From Hyphomicrobiales bacterium (GTDB lineage: Bacteria > Pseudomonadota > Alphaproteobacteria > Rhizobiales > Devosiaceae): a stretch of 64,000 nucleotides of DNA. The position numbers and the translations under genes were made by a program. Location of the stretch: the NCBI GenBank assembly GCA_900470445.1, contig UCAU01000010.1, forward strand, positions 1 to 64,000. The letters run 5' to 3'. This document shows, in pieces, positions 35,328-43,277 of this stretch (its first letter is position 1; every line of letters starts with the position of its first letter). The notes beneath the pieces are model-generated. The model did no database searches and was not told the DNA's origin. It worked only from the letters and a program-made list of their open reading frames with translations.

Positions 35328-35822
35328 TTATACCGCATTGTCGAACAGGCTGATTGAGCTGACGTGGCCGGCCGTTCGCATGACTGTCTTCGAATGCGCG
35401 GTTGAAGCGTTCGATGACGTCCGCGTGTGATGTCGGTGGTCATTGTTCGCCGCCGGCAAAGGCGCCGCGCCGGGTGACTTGGCATAGGCCAGGGCCTCGA
35501 CGACGCGGCCATCGCGGACCTGCAGCAGGTTGACACCGCGGACTGATCCGCCGTCACTAAAGTTGAGCCGCCAGCGGATGGTGGCGCGATCGCCCATCAC
35601 GACTGTGTCCTCGATGTCGAACCGAAGCGAGCGGTTAGCGGCCAATTGCTGCCAGAACTCAAGATTGGCCGCGTAGCCTTCGTAGCGTTCTCCATCAGGG
35701 GCCGGCTGGATTGTCTCCATCACGCAGTCCTGCGCGACGAGGTCGACGAAAGCCGATGGGTCGTGTTCCTGAAAGGCGCGATTGAACCGGTTGATGGTAT
35801 CCAATGTGCCATGCGTCTTCAT
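35328..35822 (-). CDS. SnoaL-like (NTF2 fold) protein with unusual C-terminal tail
   Basis: A 164-residue protein starting at ATG 35822. Residues 1-118 form a SnoaL-like NTF2 domain (INRFNRAFQEHDPSAFVDLVAQDCVMETIQP, then GVNLLQVRDGRVVEALAYAKS). The last 45 residues, rich in Ser, Thr, His and Asn, do not look like the family and coincide with the remnant of a second similar gene in another frame. A palindrome at 35839-35854 lies 17 bp upstream. No enzyme activity can be assigned. Confidence 0.65.
   Translation of the reverse strand: MKTHGTLDTINRFNRAFQEHDPSAFVDLVAQDCVMETIQPAPDGERYEGYAANLEFWQQLAANRSLRFDIEDTVVMGDRATIRWRLNFSDGGSVRGVNLLQVRDGRVVEALAYAKSPGAAPLPAANNDHRHHTRTSSNASTAHSKTVMRTAGHVSSISLFDNAV
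35340..35443 (-). pseudogene. Remnant of a second SnoaL-like gene, frameshifted
   Basis: Reading the minus strand from ATG 35443 gives MTTDI, and a one-base shift then yields HADVIERFNRAFEDS, closely matching the start of the intact neighbour (DTINRFNRAFQEHDPS). After that the similarity stops. It looks like the 5' end of a tandem duplicate that has been truncated and frameshifted, now read through as the odd tail of the intact gene. Confidence 0.4.
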
Positions 35823-35838
35823 TGCAATCTCCTCACGA

Positions 35839-35854
35839 TAGACAAAACTGTCTA
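35839..35854. promoter_or_regulatory. Palindrome TAGACA-N4-TGTCTA, candidate TetR site
   Basis: TAGACA (35839-35844) and TGTCTA (35849-35854) around AAAC lie just before the SnoaL-like gene. The AGACA/TGTCT halves recall the ACAGAC/GTCTGT sites at 37575-37616 before the TetR gene. Confidence 0.45.
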
Positions 35855-35901
35855 CAGAACGGCGGGTCGGCAATACCTTTGCCTTCTCGGTCCCCGTCAC
35901 T

Positions 35902-36516
35902 TCATGCGGGCGCTTCGGCAAAGGACCCGGTTCGCAGCGCTCCAATGTAGCGATACGTATTGATGAGCACGCCCGAGGATGTGGCCTTGGTGCTGGTAAG
36001 CGAAAACTCGCGCGGGGCGGTATTGTCCGACAGGAAGCGCTTGCCCCTGCCGAGCAGGACCGGGAAGACAAGCAGCAGAATTTCGTCCACCAGCCCCGCC
36101 TGTAGCAGCACCGGTGTAAGCGTCGAGCTTCCCCAGACGATCAGGTCGGGACCCTCGCTCGCCTTGACGCTGCCAACGCCTTTGGCGATGTCCGCACCAA
36201 GGCCTTTTACCGGGCCCCATTCAAGACTGTCGGGCCTGTGGGTCGCGACGAATTTGGTGGCGGCATTCAGCTTGTCCGCCATCGGATCTTTCAAGTTCGG
36301 CCAGTAGCGGGTGAAGATATCATAGGTGTGCCGGCCGAGCAGAAGGTCGAAACGGTCGCCTTGCGCGGCCTCTATGGCTTCGCCAATGGCAGGATCGGAA
36401 AGCGGCACGGCCCATCCGCCATGTTCATAGTCGCCATCCCTATCTTCTTCCGGTCCGCCGAAACCCTGGATCACGCCATCCAGCGAAATGTGTTCGATGA
36501 TCCTGATCTTTCGCAT
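35902..36516 (-). CDS. Dihydrofolate reductase family protein (RibD C-terminal-like)
   Basis: A 204-residue protein of the DHFR/RibD C-terminal fold: IRIIEHISLDGVIQGFGGP at 4-22, FDLLLGRHTYDIFTRYWP at 56-73 and DLIVWGSSTLTPVLL further on, with the LLVFPVLLGRGKRFL segment typical of YwjB-like members. Such proteins are NADPH-dependent reductases of unknown substrate. It sits between the SnoaL-like gene and an uncharacterised gene on the same strand, in the presumed TetR-controlled group. Confidence 0.88.
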   Translation of the reverse strand: MRKIRIIEHISLDGVIQGFGGPEEDRDGDYEHGGWAVPLSDPAIGEAIEAAQGDRFDLLLGRHTYDIFTRYWPNLKDPMADKLNAATKFVATHRPDSLEWGPVKGLGADIAKGVGSVKASEGPDLIVWGSSTLTPVLLQAGLVDEILLLVFPVLLGRGKRFLSDNTAPREFSLTSTKATSSGVLINTYRYIGALRTGSFAEAPA

Positions 36517-36553
36517 GCGTCTTCTCCTTTCTTTGGTTCGTGTTCTGGTCGTC

Positions 36554-37213
36554 TCAACCGTCCAGCATGTGGTCGGCGACGCTGTAGCTGTGGCTCGCCT
36601 GGTAGGCGTTCCGGCCGCGATTCATATGCGTCAGATTGAATCTTCGAATGGCGCGCAGTGCGTCGGGGGCCGCGAGGAATTCGTTGATCGAGGCGGAACC
36701 ACGCACATTGATGCCGAAAATGTCTTCGCCACGTGGGAAGAAATGGCTGACGTCCCCCGGCGTCGTGACGCAGTTCTCGAGCAGGCCTTCATCCACCTGG
36801 CCCACGGGTGAATGGTCCGTGGTGAAATCCGAAAGGTGCACGATGAACCTTGCACGGATGCCCTCGCCATCCGCATAGATCGTGAAAAGCTCCATCCAGC
36901 TCGCGTTGACGCGGACGAGCGGCTTGTCGGAAGTCGATGGCAGGCAAGACACGGACCAGTACTGCCGCTCGGTCTTGCGGGGCATCGGGATGCAGTTTTG
37001 GCCGTAATGCCTGAGGATTTTCAGCACTGTTTGTGCCTGCGGGCGGGCAAGCAGCTTCTGGAAACGCGGCACATATTTGAACCGTAGTTCCATGGATTCC
37101 GAGCGCTCGCCGGCGTCTGGCAGGTTGCTCCCGCCTTCCATCCAGAGGTGCTGCTGCTCGACATTCAGGAACTGGCGCAGGCCAGTGGTGCTGGTGGAAG
37201 AAGACTTGCTCAT
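36554..37213 (-). CDS. Hypothetical protein
   Basis: I do not recognise this 219-residue protein. It starts at ATG 37213 (MSKSSSTSTTGLRQF) and has no signal peptide or membrane segment. The sequence is mixed alpha/beta with several polar aromatic stretches (ASWMELFTIYADGEGIRARFIVHLSDF, and FPRGEDIFGINVRGSASINEFL) and an RNAYQASHSYSVADHMLDG end. Base use is like its neighbours, and it is followed 37 bp later by the DHFR-family gene, so it is probably expressed with it. Confidence 0.7.
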   Translation of the reverse strand: MSKSSSTSTTGLRQFLNVEQQHLWMEGGSNLPDAGERSESMELRFKYVPRFQKLLARPQAQTVLKILRHYGQNCIPMPRKTERQYWSVSCLPSTSDKPLVRVNASWMELFTIYADGEGIRARFIVHLSDFTTDHSPVGQVDEGLLENCVTTPGDVSHFFPRGEDIFGINVRGSASINEFLAAPDALRAIRRFNLTHMNRGRNAYQASHSYSVADHMLDG

Positions 37214-37262
37214 TTCAAGGTACTCCTGAAAACGGAACCTTCGATATCGAAGACGCATGGCG

Positions 37263-37508
37263 TCATCGGATATCCGGGCGCATATGCGGCTCTACCCATG
37301 GCAAGGCGCACCGCACCTCGACCGAACCGCAGATATCCCCGGGCTCAAAGCTCACATCCCTTAACTGTCGTTCGCTCAGCCGCGACAGCCGAGCCAGTGC
37401 ACGCCGCCGATCGTTCCAGTGTTTGACTGACGCAAGCGCCCGCAGGAGACAGTCGCGGAACCGGCTTGTGGCAGGACGTTCGGCTGCCAATTCATCAAGA
37501 GTTGCCAC
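37263..37508 (-). CDS. DUF1127 domain protein
   Basis: An 81-residue protein with the DUF1127 core WNDRRRALARLSRLSERQLRDVSFEPGDI at about 31-59. The start is GTG 37508 with GGAG seven bases upstream. Arginine-rich DUF1127 proteins are common in alphaproteobacteria and several bind RNA or influence phosphate and carbon metabolism. It is divergent from the TetR gene, whose operators occupy the gap, so it is probably repressed by it. Confidence 0.85.
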   Translation of the reverse strand: MATLDELAAERPATSRFRDCLLRALASVKHWNDRRRALARLSRLSERQLRDVSFEPGDICGSVEVRCALPWVEPHMRPDIR

Positions 37509-37574
37509 CTGGATCTCCCTTCTTGCACGCCAGGCTTATGTCTGAGCGGCCTTTCACCTATCAGCACCATAAAG

Positions 37575-37616
37575 AGACAGATCGGTCTGTCTGTTGTACT
37601 ATACAGACCTGTCTGT
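37575..37616. promoter_or_regulatory. Two TetR operator palindromes between TetR and DUF1127 genes
   Basis: AGACAGATCGGTCTGTCT at 37575-37592 is palindromic in 16 of 18 positions, and ACAGAC-CT-GTCTGT at 37603-37616 is a perfect 6+2+6 palindrome. Both share AGAC/GTCT halves. The pair covers the divergent promoter region. Confidence 0.8.
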
Positions 37617-37652
37617 TACGGTCAACCCGTGTAAATGAGAGGCGCCAAAACG

Positions 37653-38231
37653 ATGGATTTGCGGATTTCCGATAGGCCCTCGACGGTCAGTCCCGCCCGT
37701 CAGCGCCTGCTTGGGACCGCAACCCGGTTGTTTTACACCGAGGGCATCCATGCGGTCGGCATCGACCGCATCATCGCGGAGGCGGGTGTGGCCAAGGCCA
37801 CCTTCTATAACCACTTTCCGTCCAAGGACGACCTCGTCCTGGCCTATATCGAAGATCAGAACCGGATTGGACGCGAAGCAGTGGCCGCGCTGCCAAAGCA
37901 ACCGCCGCGTGACATGATCGCCGCCGTATTGGGACGGATCAGCGCGGCCGTGGTCGTGGGGGATTGGCGAGGATGTCCGTTCCTCAACGCTGCGGCAGAG
38001 TACCCAGACCCGGACAGCAAGGTGCGGCGAGCCATCAATGCGAGGCGTTCCTGGTATCACGGCGTTCTGCGCGAACTGCTTGCAGCCGACGGAGATCCCA
38101 CGCCGGAAGTCACCGCCTCGCTGCTCGTCGCGGTGTCGGACGGGCTACTGGAAAGCGCCTACCTTGATAACCCCAACCAGATCGCGACCCTGATCCAGGA
38201 GGCGCTGGCAAGAATCCTGGTTCGACGTTAG
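37653..38231 (+). CDS. TetR family transcriptional regulator
   Basis: A 192-residue TetR regulator with helix-turn-helix at about residues 31-57 (VGIDRIIAEAGVAKATFYNHFPSKDDLVLAYI) and a ligand domain including GDWRGCPFLNAAAEYPDPDS, as in the NemR/AcrR-like group with a possible sensing cysteine. ATG 37653 follows GAGAGG by 10 bp; ATG 37635 is in frame but overlaps that site. Palindromes before it suggest it represses itself and the divergent DUF1127 group. Confidence 0.9.
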   Translation: MDLRISDRPSTVSPARQRLLGTATRLFYTEGIHAVGIDRIIAEAGVAKATFYNHFPSKDDLVLAYIEDQNRIGREAVAALPKQPPRDMIAAVLGRISAAVVVGDWRGCPFLNAAAEYPDPDSKVRRAINARRSWYHGVLRELLAADGDPTPEVTASLLVAVSDGLLESAYLDNPNQIATLIQEALARILVRR

Positions 38232-38765
38232 TCACGACCCACGTGGACCTCCACATAAGTGGAGATGGCCTGCTTTCGCGAAGTCAGGGCGACCATCGGA
38301 ACGATCAACCTGGGCGCACATCCGGCCGCCCAGACCAAAACTGGTACCCCCGCCCCGACTAGCCCAGCAAGTCGAGGCAAGGCTGCGTGGCAAAACCAGG
38401 TCTGTTCCAGCAAATTCATGCGCGTTTTCTGCATTGCGCATCTCAAAATTCGGCAATAGGCCCGTAATAGAGAAGCCGCCTGCAACCTCTGTTGGCACCG
38501 TCTTGTCAGGTTCAACGAGCGTATCAAGTCGATTGACCGGCACATTGTAGACAACACCGCCAATATCGAGGGTGAGGGCGCTTGCTGGATCCTCAACGGT
38601 GTTGTGATCAATCCGTCGCGGGGTGTTTTGGGCCACCACGGGAGCGCACAGCGTGACTGTCGCAACAGCGAGTACTGCAGCCCCATTTAAAAGCCACTGT
38701 GATGAGCATCTAAACGGGATACTCATCACCTTACGCTTGAACCAGACGTCCGCCATCATGTGCAT
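38232..38765 (-). CDS. Exported hypothetical protein
   Basis: I do not recognise this protein. From ATG 38765 it has 177 residues with a signal-like stretch LNGAAVLAVATVTLCAPVVAQ, then LDIGGVVYNVPVNRLDTL, GGFSITGLLPNFEMRNAENAHEF and a glycine-rich end. Starts at 38759, 38756 and 38726 are also in frame. Another frame is open across its 3' half, so a frameshift is possible. It is convergent with the TetR gene, overlapping nothing. It probably resides in the periplasm; no function can be given. Confidence 0.5.
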   Translation of the reverse strand: MHMMADVWFKRKVMSIPFRCSSQWLLNGAAVLAVATVTLCAPVVAQNTPRRIDHNTVEDPASALTLDIGGVVYNVPVNRLDTLVEPDKTVPTEVAGGFSITGLLPNFEMRNAENAHEFAGTDLVLPRSLASTCWASRGGGTSFGLGGRMCAQVDRSDGRPDFAKAGHLHLCGGPRGS

Positions 38766-38840
38766 CGTTCGGTCCTGTTTCTCATAGCTCAATATCTCGG
38801 CGACGATGTTCCCATTAAGCGCCGTTAACACGGCTTTCAA

Positions 38841-39117
38841 TTCGGTGAGAAGGGCCTGTTAGGCGATCGTTTCACAGGGAAAAGGTTCAACCTAGCGGCA
38901 GTTTTCGGGTCCTAGTAGTTACGGGCGTAGTCCCAAAAATGAGGGCAAAGGCAATGCCCCCCTCAAAGACGGAGATAGCCCAACCATCTCCTTCGGGCCG
39001 AGGCAACGGAGCTGGCGCTGGCAAGTGAACAGCTGCTTTCTGGACAGCTCCTACATGGTCCGAACGCCAGACCACGCCTGAAGCGCGACCGACATCCCAT
39101 CAGCAGCTTCCCAAAAC
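38841..39117. other. Non-coding gap
   Basis: A 277-bp stretch between the exported hypothetical protein and the response-regulator gene. I see no gene, terminator with U-tract or operator in it. Confidence 0.4.
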
Positions 39118-39756
39118 CTAAATTACGCCGCGCCTTATTGCTTCCGCGACAGCCTGGACGCGATTCGCAGCGCCAAGTTTGGTGGTTATCTCCTGCACCT
39201 TGCGCTTCACGGTGATCTCGGTGAGGGCCAGCTCATTGGCGATATCGAGCGAGCGGCCGCCTTTGGCGAGGAGGCGCAGCATGCGAACCTCCTGCGGGGT
39301 CAGGCCGCTTTCGCGCTGAATCTGCTGCGATGCCACCTTCTTGTACTCGTCCATCATGACCGAGATGAGCTCCTGCGACAGCATCGAGGTGCCACCATAT
39401 ACTTGGCGAATGGCGGCAGGCAGCGTTTCGTAGGAATTGGATTTGAGAAGGTATGCGTCGGCCTCAGCCTCCAAGGCACCGACGAGATATTGGCGGTCCT
39501 CATAGGTCGACAGAATCATGCACCGGGGTGCTGACGGCCGTGCCTTTAAGGCTCGGACGAGCTGTATGCCATCCATGCCGCCGAGACGAATGTCGACGGT
39601 CGCGACATCGGGCTTGAGCTTTTCAGCAAGCGTCAATGCGTCCTGCGCATTGCCGGCTTCACCGACGACTTCGATATCGGCCTCGTCTTCGAGCAGGCTC
39701 CTGACGCCCATACGGAAGATTTGATGGTCGTCAACGATCATGACGCGAATGCTCAT
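39118..39756 (-). CDS. NarL/FixJ-type response regulator
   Basis: A 212-residue two-domain response regulator. The receiver has acidic Asp9/Asp10, phosphoacceptor Asp55 (ATVDIRLGG), Thr84 and Lys105; the LuxR-type helix-turn-helix is at about 149-205 (LTPQEVRMLRLLAKGGRSLDIANEL...ITVKRKVQEITTKLGAANR). It overlaps the histidine kinase gene by 4 bp and is the last gene of the long minus-strand run that begins with the Dpp-type binding protein, so it probably regulates uptake or use of that system's substrate. Confidence 0.92.
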   Translation of the reverse strand: MSIRVMIVDDHQIFRMGVRSLLEDEADIEVVGEAGNAQDALTLAEKLKPDVATVDIRLGGMDGIQLVRALKARPSAPRCMILSTYEDRQYLVGALEAEADAYLLKSNSYETLPAAIRQVYGGTSMLSQELISVMMDEYKKVASQQIQRESGLTPQEVRMLRLLAKGGRSLDIANELALTEITVKRKVQEITTKLGAANRVQAVAEAIRRGVI

Positions 39757-42011
39757 GCCGCACTGGCCTCCAGAGGAATGGAAAACATAACGAGGGTTCC
39801 CTCGCCCGGCGCGGTCTTGATGGTGAGGGCGCCGCCGACGACTTGGGTGCGCTCACGGATACCGACGAGGCCCAGGCCCATTTTGGCATCGTCGAAGACG
39901 AAGCCGTGGCCATCGTCGACAACACGGACATCGACCGATCGGCCGCTATAGGTGAGATGGAGCGTTAGCGACCCGGCTTCGGCGTGGCGGATGGCATTCT
40001 GGCAAGCCTCCTGCACGATGCGGAAGATGGCCAGCTCGGCTTCCGGGCCAAGGGCAATGGGAGTGCCGAGCACGGAAAAGCTGGTTTCGAGATCGGCGCC
40101 GTGCGGCAGCGCGCCGAGATAATTCTCCAGCGCGGCGACCAAGCCCAGTTCGTCGAGCACATTGGGGCGCAGGGCATAGATGATCTGCTTCATTTCGCTC
40201 AGCGAGCCATCAAGAGTGGCCTGGCATCCGGTGAGGCGCTGATCGAGCTCCTCGTCGCCGCGCAGGCGGCCGCGAATGGCCTGGAGCTGGTAGGTTGCGG
40301 CCATGATGGACTGAGCGACGCTATCGTGAAGATCGTAGGCGATGCGCTGTCGCTCGCGCTCCTGCACATCGACGACGCGCCGCCACAAGGCATGCAGTTC
40401 ATTGGCCTTGTTAGCGATCTCGTCATGCGCCTCGCGCAGCAACCGCGTCCGGTCGGCAACCTTATATTCGAGAATGTCGCTGAGCTCGCGGGCCCGCTCG
40501 AAGAGGCGGGCATTCTCGATGGCTACCACGGCCTGGTCGGCCAGGGCACGGACCACGCGGCCATGGTCAGCCTTGAAGAAGCCGGGCTCGGGCCAATCGA
40601 CGCAAAGCCAGCCGATGCAATCATTGCCATGCACCAGGGGCGCGCTGCACCAGGAAACGATCTGCTCGGTACCCGGTTGCCAGACCCAATCGAGTTCCTT
40701 GCGAACGTCTTCGATAATGAGCGTGCGATGGGCCTCGATCACCGGGCGGCTCAGCGGCGCGGCGGATGGCTCAAAACTATGGCGCTTGACCAGGGCGTCG
40801 TCGGGGTAGCCCTTGGCCGCGACGACCCGCATGCGGCCGTCCTCCCCCAAAAGCGTGACGCGGCTGCCGCGATGGGGGACGACGCGGCCCAGCTGCATCA
40901 GCACCGCTTCCAGCACATGCCGGGGATCGAGGCGGGACGAGATGATGCGCGACACATCGGCCAGGGTATCGGCGAGCTCTCGCTCGCGGCGTTCGGCGGC
41001 GAGCAGGCGATGCTGTTCGATCGCCGGAGCAATCTGGTCGGCAACGGTCTGGAGCAGCAGGATGTCATTCTGCCGGAAGGCATCGGGCCGGTCGCTCTGG
41101 ATATCGAGCACCCCCATGACCCGGTGGCCCAGGCGCAGCGGCATGGCAAGTTCGGAGGCGGTATTAGGCAGCAATGCGTTGGAGACGAAATGCGCGTCCT
41201 GGCTCACATTCTGGCTCATCCACATATGGCCGGTCTGCGCGACCCGTCCGATAATGCCGCGACCAACCTCTTCGCTGAAGTCGGCCGAAAGCAGGTTCTC
41301 GGCGAGGGGGCCGGCAGCATGGACCAAGGAGACCCGTTGCTGGTCCTCGTCGATCAGCAGCAATTGCACATGGTCGAATCCGAGCGACGCGTAGACCAGT
41401 TCGGTAATTTTAGCGAAGAGCTGTTCGCGTTCCCGGATGGAGGTTACCATCTGGCCAAGGCGGTGGATGAGCGAGAGGTGGCTATGCACCCGATCCATGC
41501 GACCGCTCAGCGAATGGGATTCGAGGAAGGCCGAGATGTCGTCGGCAACTAGCGCCACGCTGTCGTCGAAGTCGCCGCGCGGGCGGTTGGAATGGGGAAA
41601 GCCTAGCAGCACATGGCCCTGCACTTCGCCGGTCGTGGTCACCGGACGCATGACCAGCACGAACCCTTGGCTCGCAGCGCGTTGTACGACATAGGCGGGC
41701 GGCCCTAACATGGTACCGGCGGCATAGCGCATATCGGCAAGCAGCCGATGAAGCGAGGCCGGTGTGTTGGGCGTGGTGAGCACCTCTGTCGCCTGATCGG
41801 CCTCGACAAGAAGCGCCGCCCAGCCCGCTCCAATGACGCGCGCGGCGCGTTCAAGCCGGGCAAACAGGTCCTTGCGCGCGGCTGCTGGGATTTCCACCAT
41901 GCGGAAACGCTTGAGACGTGCAGCCTGGGTTCCGTCCTCATCGTCGCGATAGAGCGGCCGAACGGGAGTTGCCGAAAGCGGCGGTCCGCTCGTCGATCCG
42001 CCTAGCCCCAT
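39753..42011 (-). CDS. GAF-domain sensor histidine kinase (HisKA_3 type)
   Basis: A 752-residue cytoplasmic kinase with no transmembrane segment. Two GAF-like domains lie at about 190-335 and 345-500, and a weaker sensory region before residue 170. The HisKA_3 dimerisation box carries phosphoacceptor His562 (ERQRIAYDLHDSVAQ), and the HATPase domain at about 650-748 has EACQNAIRHAEA, DDGHGF and GLGLVGIRER. It would sense a soluble intracellular ligand and phosphorylate the adjacent NarL-type regulator. The start overlaps the truncated hydantoinase gene by 10 bp. Confidence 0.92.
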   Translation of the reverse strand: MGLGGSTSGPPLSATPVRPLYRDDEDGTQAARLKRFRMVEIPAAARKDLFARLERAARVIGAGWAALLVEADQATEVLTTPNTPASLHRLLADMRYAAGTMLGPPAYVVQRAASQGFVLVMRPVTTTGEVQGHVLLGFPHSNRPRGDFDDSVALVADDISAFLESHSLSGRMDRVHSHLSLIHRLGQMVTSIREREQLFAKITELVYASLGFDHVQLLLIDEDQQRVSLVHAAGPLAENLLSADFSEEVGRGIIGRVAQTGHMWMSQNVSQDAHFVSNALLPNTASELAMPLRLGHRVMGVLDIQSDRPDAFRQNDILLLQTVADQIAPAIEQHRLLAAERRERELADTLADVSRIISSRLDPRHVLEAVLMQLGRVVPHRGSRVTLLGEDGRMRVVAAKGYPDDALVKRHSFEPSAAPLSRPVIEAHRTLIIEDVRKELDWVWQPGTEQIVSWCSAPLVHGNDCIGWLCVDWPEPGFFKADHGRVVRALADQAVVAIENARLFERARELSDILEYKVADRTRLLREAHDEIANKANELHALWRRVVDVQERERQRIAYDLHDSVAQSIMAATYQLQAIRGRLRGDEELDQRLTGCQATLDGSLSEMKQIIYALRPNVLDELGLVAALENYLGALPHGADLETSFSVLGTPIALGPEAELAIFRIVQEACQNAIRHAEAGSLTLHLTYSGRSVDVRVVDDGHGFVFDDAKMGLGLVGIRERTQVVGGALTIKTAPGEGTLVMFSIPLEASAA

Positions 42012-42271
42012 TGGCTGACTGGTCCTTCCATAGTCGTTCCTTGCTCTGCACCGCCGCCGGGCAGGAATTGGCCGGAGGGTGCACTATCCATGATTTGCCT
42101 CTCGGCAAAGATCGTCAAGGCGCGCCGAGCCACCTGCTGCGTACCTCCTTCCAACGCTTCGTCACCGGCGCGAAAAGCCGAAGGAGCACCGGCCACAAGG
42201 ACCCCGCCCTCGAAGCTGCCGCCGGAGGTGACCACGAGGCCATTGCGGACATAGAGATCGGGCGGGGCCAT
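42002..42271 (-). pseudogene. Internally deleted hydantoinase/dihydropyrimidinase remnant
   Basis: An 89-residue frame starting ATG 42271, coupled to the upstream gene by TAATG. The first 27 residues (LYVRNGLVVTSGGSFEGGVLVA) match the N-terminal strand domain of hydantoinase-like amidohydrolases. The region near residues 50-73 (ALTIFAERQIMDSAPSGQFLPGGG) resembles their C-terminal tail. The catalytic TIM barrel of about 370 residues is missing, yet the frame stays open. No active-site residue remains, so it cannot be an active enzyme. The C-terminal resemblance is weaker than the N-terminal one. Confidence 0.5.
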
Positions 42272-43266
42272 TAATCCAACCCGATCATCCGGGCAGGATT
42301 ATGCGCCGTCATGGTCTGCACCTCTTCCACCGAGAAGCCGAAATAGAGCAGCATGGACATCATCATCCGCATACCCTCGATGGGCGAAGGCAGCACGCGC
42401 ACGCCATAATCGGTCGCGAGCACGAACTGCTCGGGGCCGACATCGCGAATGCCCTGCAGCCAGCTCATCGCACGGCCGTGCACCACCGCTCCCATGTCCA
42501 TGAGCTCGCGCTCGACATAGTAATGCGTCTGCGGCATCCAGGGGCCGCCGAAATCGACGGCGCAGGCTTCCAGGAACACGCCCTTGGCAGCGAGGTTCTT
42601 TTGCTCCTCAACCGTCAACAGGGCCCGGGCCGGATGGGCCACAAGAATCTTCTTGATGCCGGCGGCCTGCGCCAGTTCCACGACACGCAGGGCTTCGGGA
42701 CCGGAGACGTGGCCCGTGTTGAGATAAACCTCGGGGTGCTCGGCCACCATATCGAGGATTTCCTTGAGCGCATCGGGCACCGGCTCGTCATCGAGCGGAA
42801 TACGGATGGCGCGGGCAAGTTCCTTTTCGGCAAAGCCAGGAATGGCATCCTTGAACGGTACCAGCTTGCCATCGACCAGCGTCGATTCCGTTGATGCCGA
42901 ATGATAGGTGCAGTGCGACCCGAAACTAATCATGCGGCAGCCGTCGCCCATGTTAAGGGCGGTGCGCACCGCACGCGGATTCATGCCGTCATGGCTCGAA
43001 TTCATCAGATATCCGCCATAGGTGCGGAAATCCTTGAGGTAGCGATTGACCATCCAGGCCGTGCCGGAAGCCCAGCCAAAAACGTCGTAATAGAGAATGG
43101 TCCGCATACCGGCAGCGCGGGCCATTTCCGCCACCTGAATGGGGTCGAAATGGCCGGGATTGGAGCGCAGCACCGGGCCGGCATGCACATGGCTGTCAAT
43201 GGCACCGACGAGGAGTTCCTCGGGCAGTTCCATGGTGCGGTTGTAGAAGGGTTCGTAGGTGGCCAT
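42271..43266 (-). CDS. DUF6282 family amidohydrolase-like protein
   Basis: A 331-residue protein of the DUF6282 type. The probable metal site starts with DSHVHAGP at 24-31 and continues with NTGHVSGPE, LVAHPAR and LATDYG, the order expected for an amidohydrolase-fold hydrolase. It lies 11 bp after a paralogue of nearly the same length with which it shares most of its motifs word for word. The gene is in the run behind a Dpp-type importer, so its substrate is probably imported by that system. Confidence 0.82.
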   Translation of the reverse strand: MATYEPFYNRTMELPEELLVGAIDSHVHAGPVLRSNPGHFDPIQVAEMARAAGMRTILYYDVFGWASGTAWMVNRYLKDFRTYGGYLMNSSHDGMNPRAVRTALNMGDGCRMISFGSHCTYHSASTESTLVDGKLVPFKDAIPGFAEKELARAIRIPLDDEPVPDALKEILDMVAEHPEVYLNTGHVSGPEALRVVELAQAAGIKKILVAHPARALLTVEEQKNLAAKGVFLEACAVDFGGPWMPQTHYYVERELMDMGAVVHGRAMSWLQGIRDVGPEQFVLATDYGVRVLPSPIEGMRMMMSMLLYFGFSVEEVQTMTAHNPARMIGLD

Positions 43267-43277
43267 GGCGCCGCTCC

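Noticed and set aside
39984..41552. A 522-codon plus-strand frame opposite the histidine kinase
   Set aside because: The kinase has intact H-box and ATPase motifs; the antisense frame has no ribosome site or domain.
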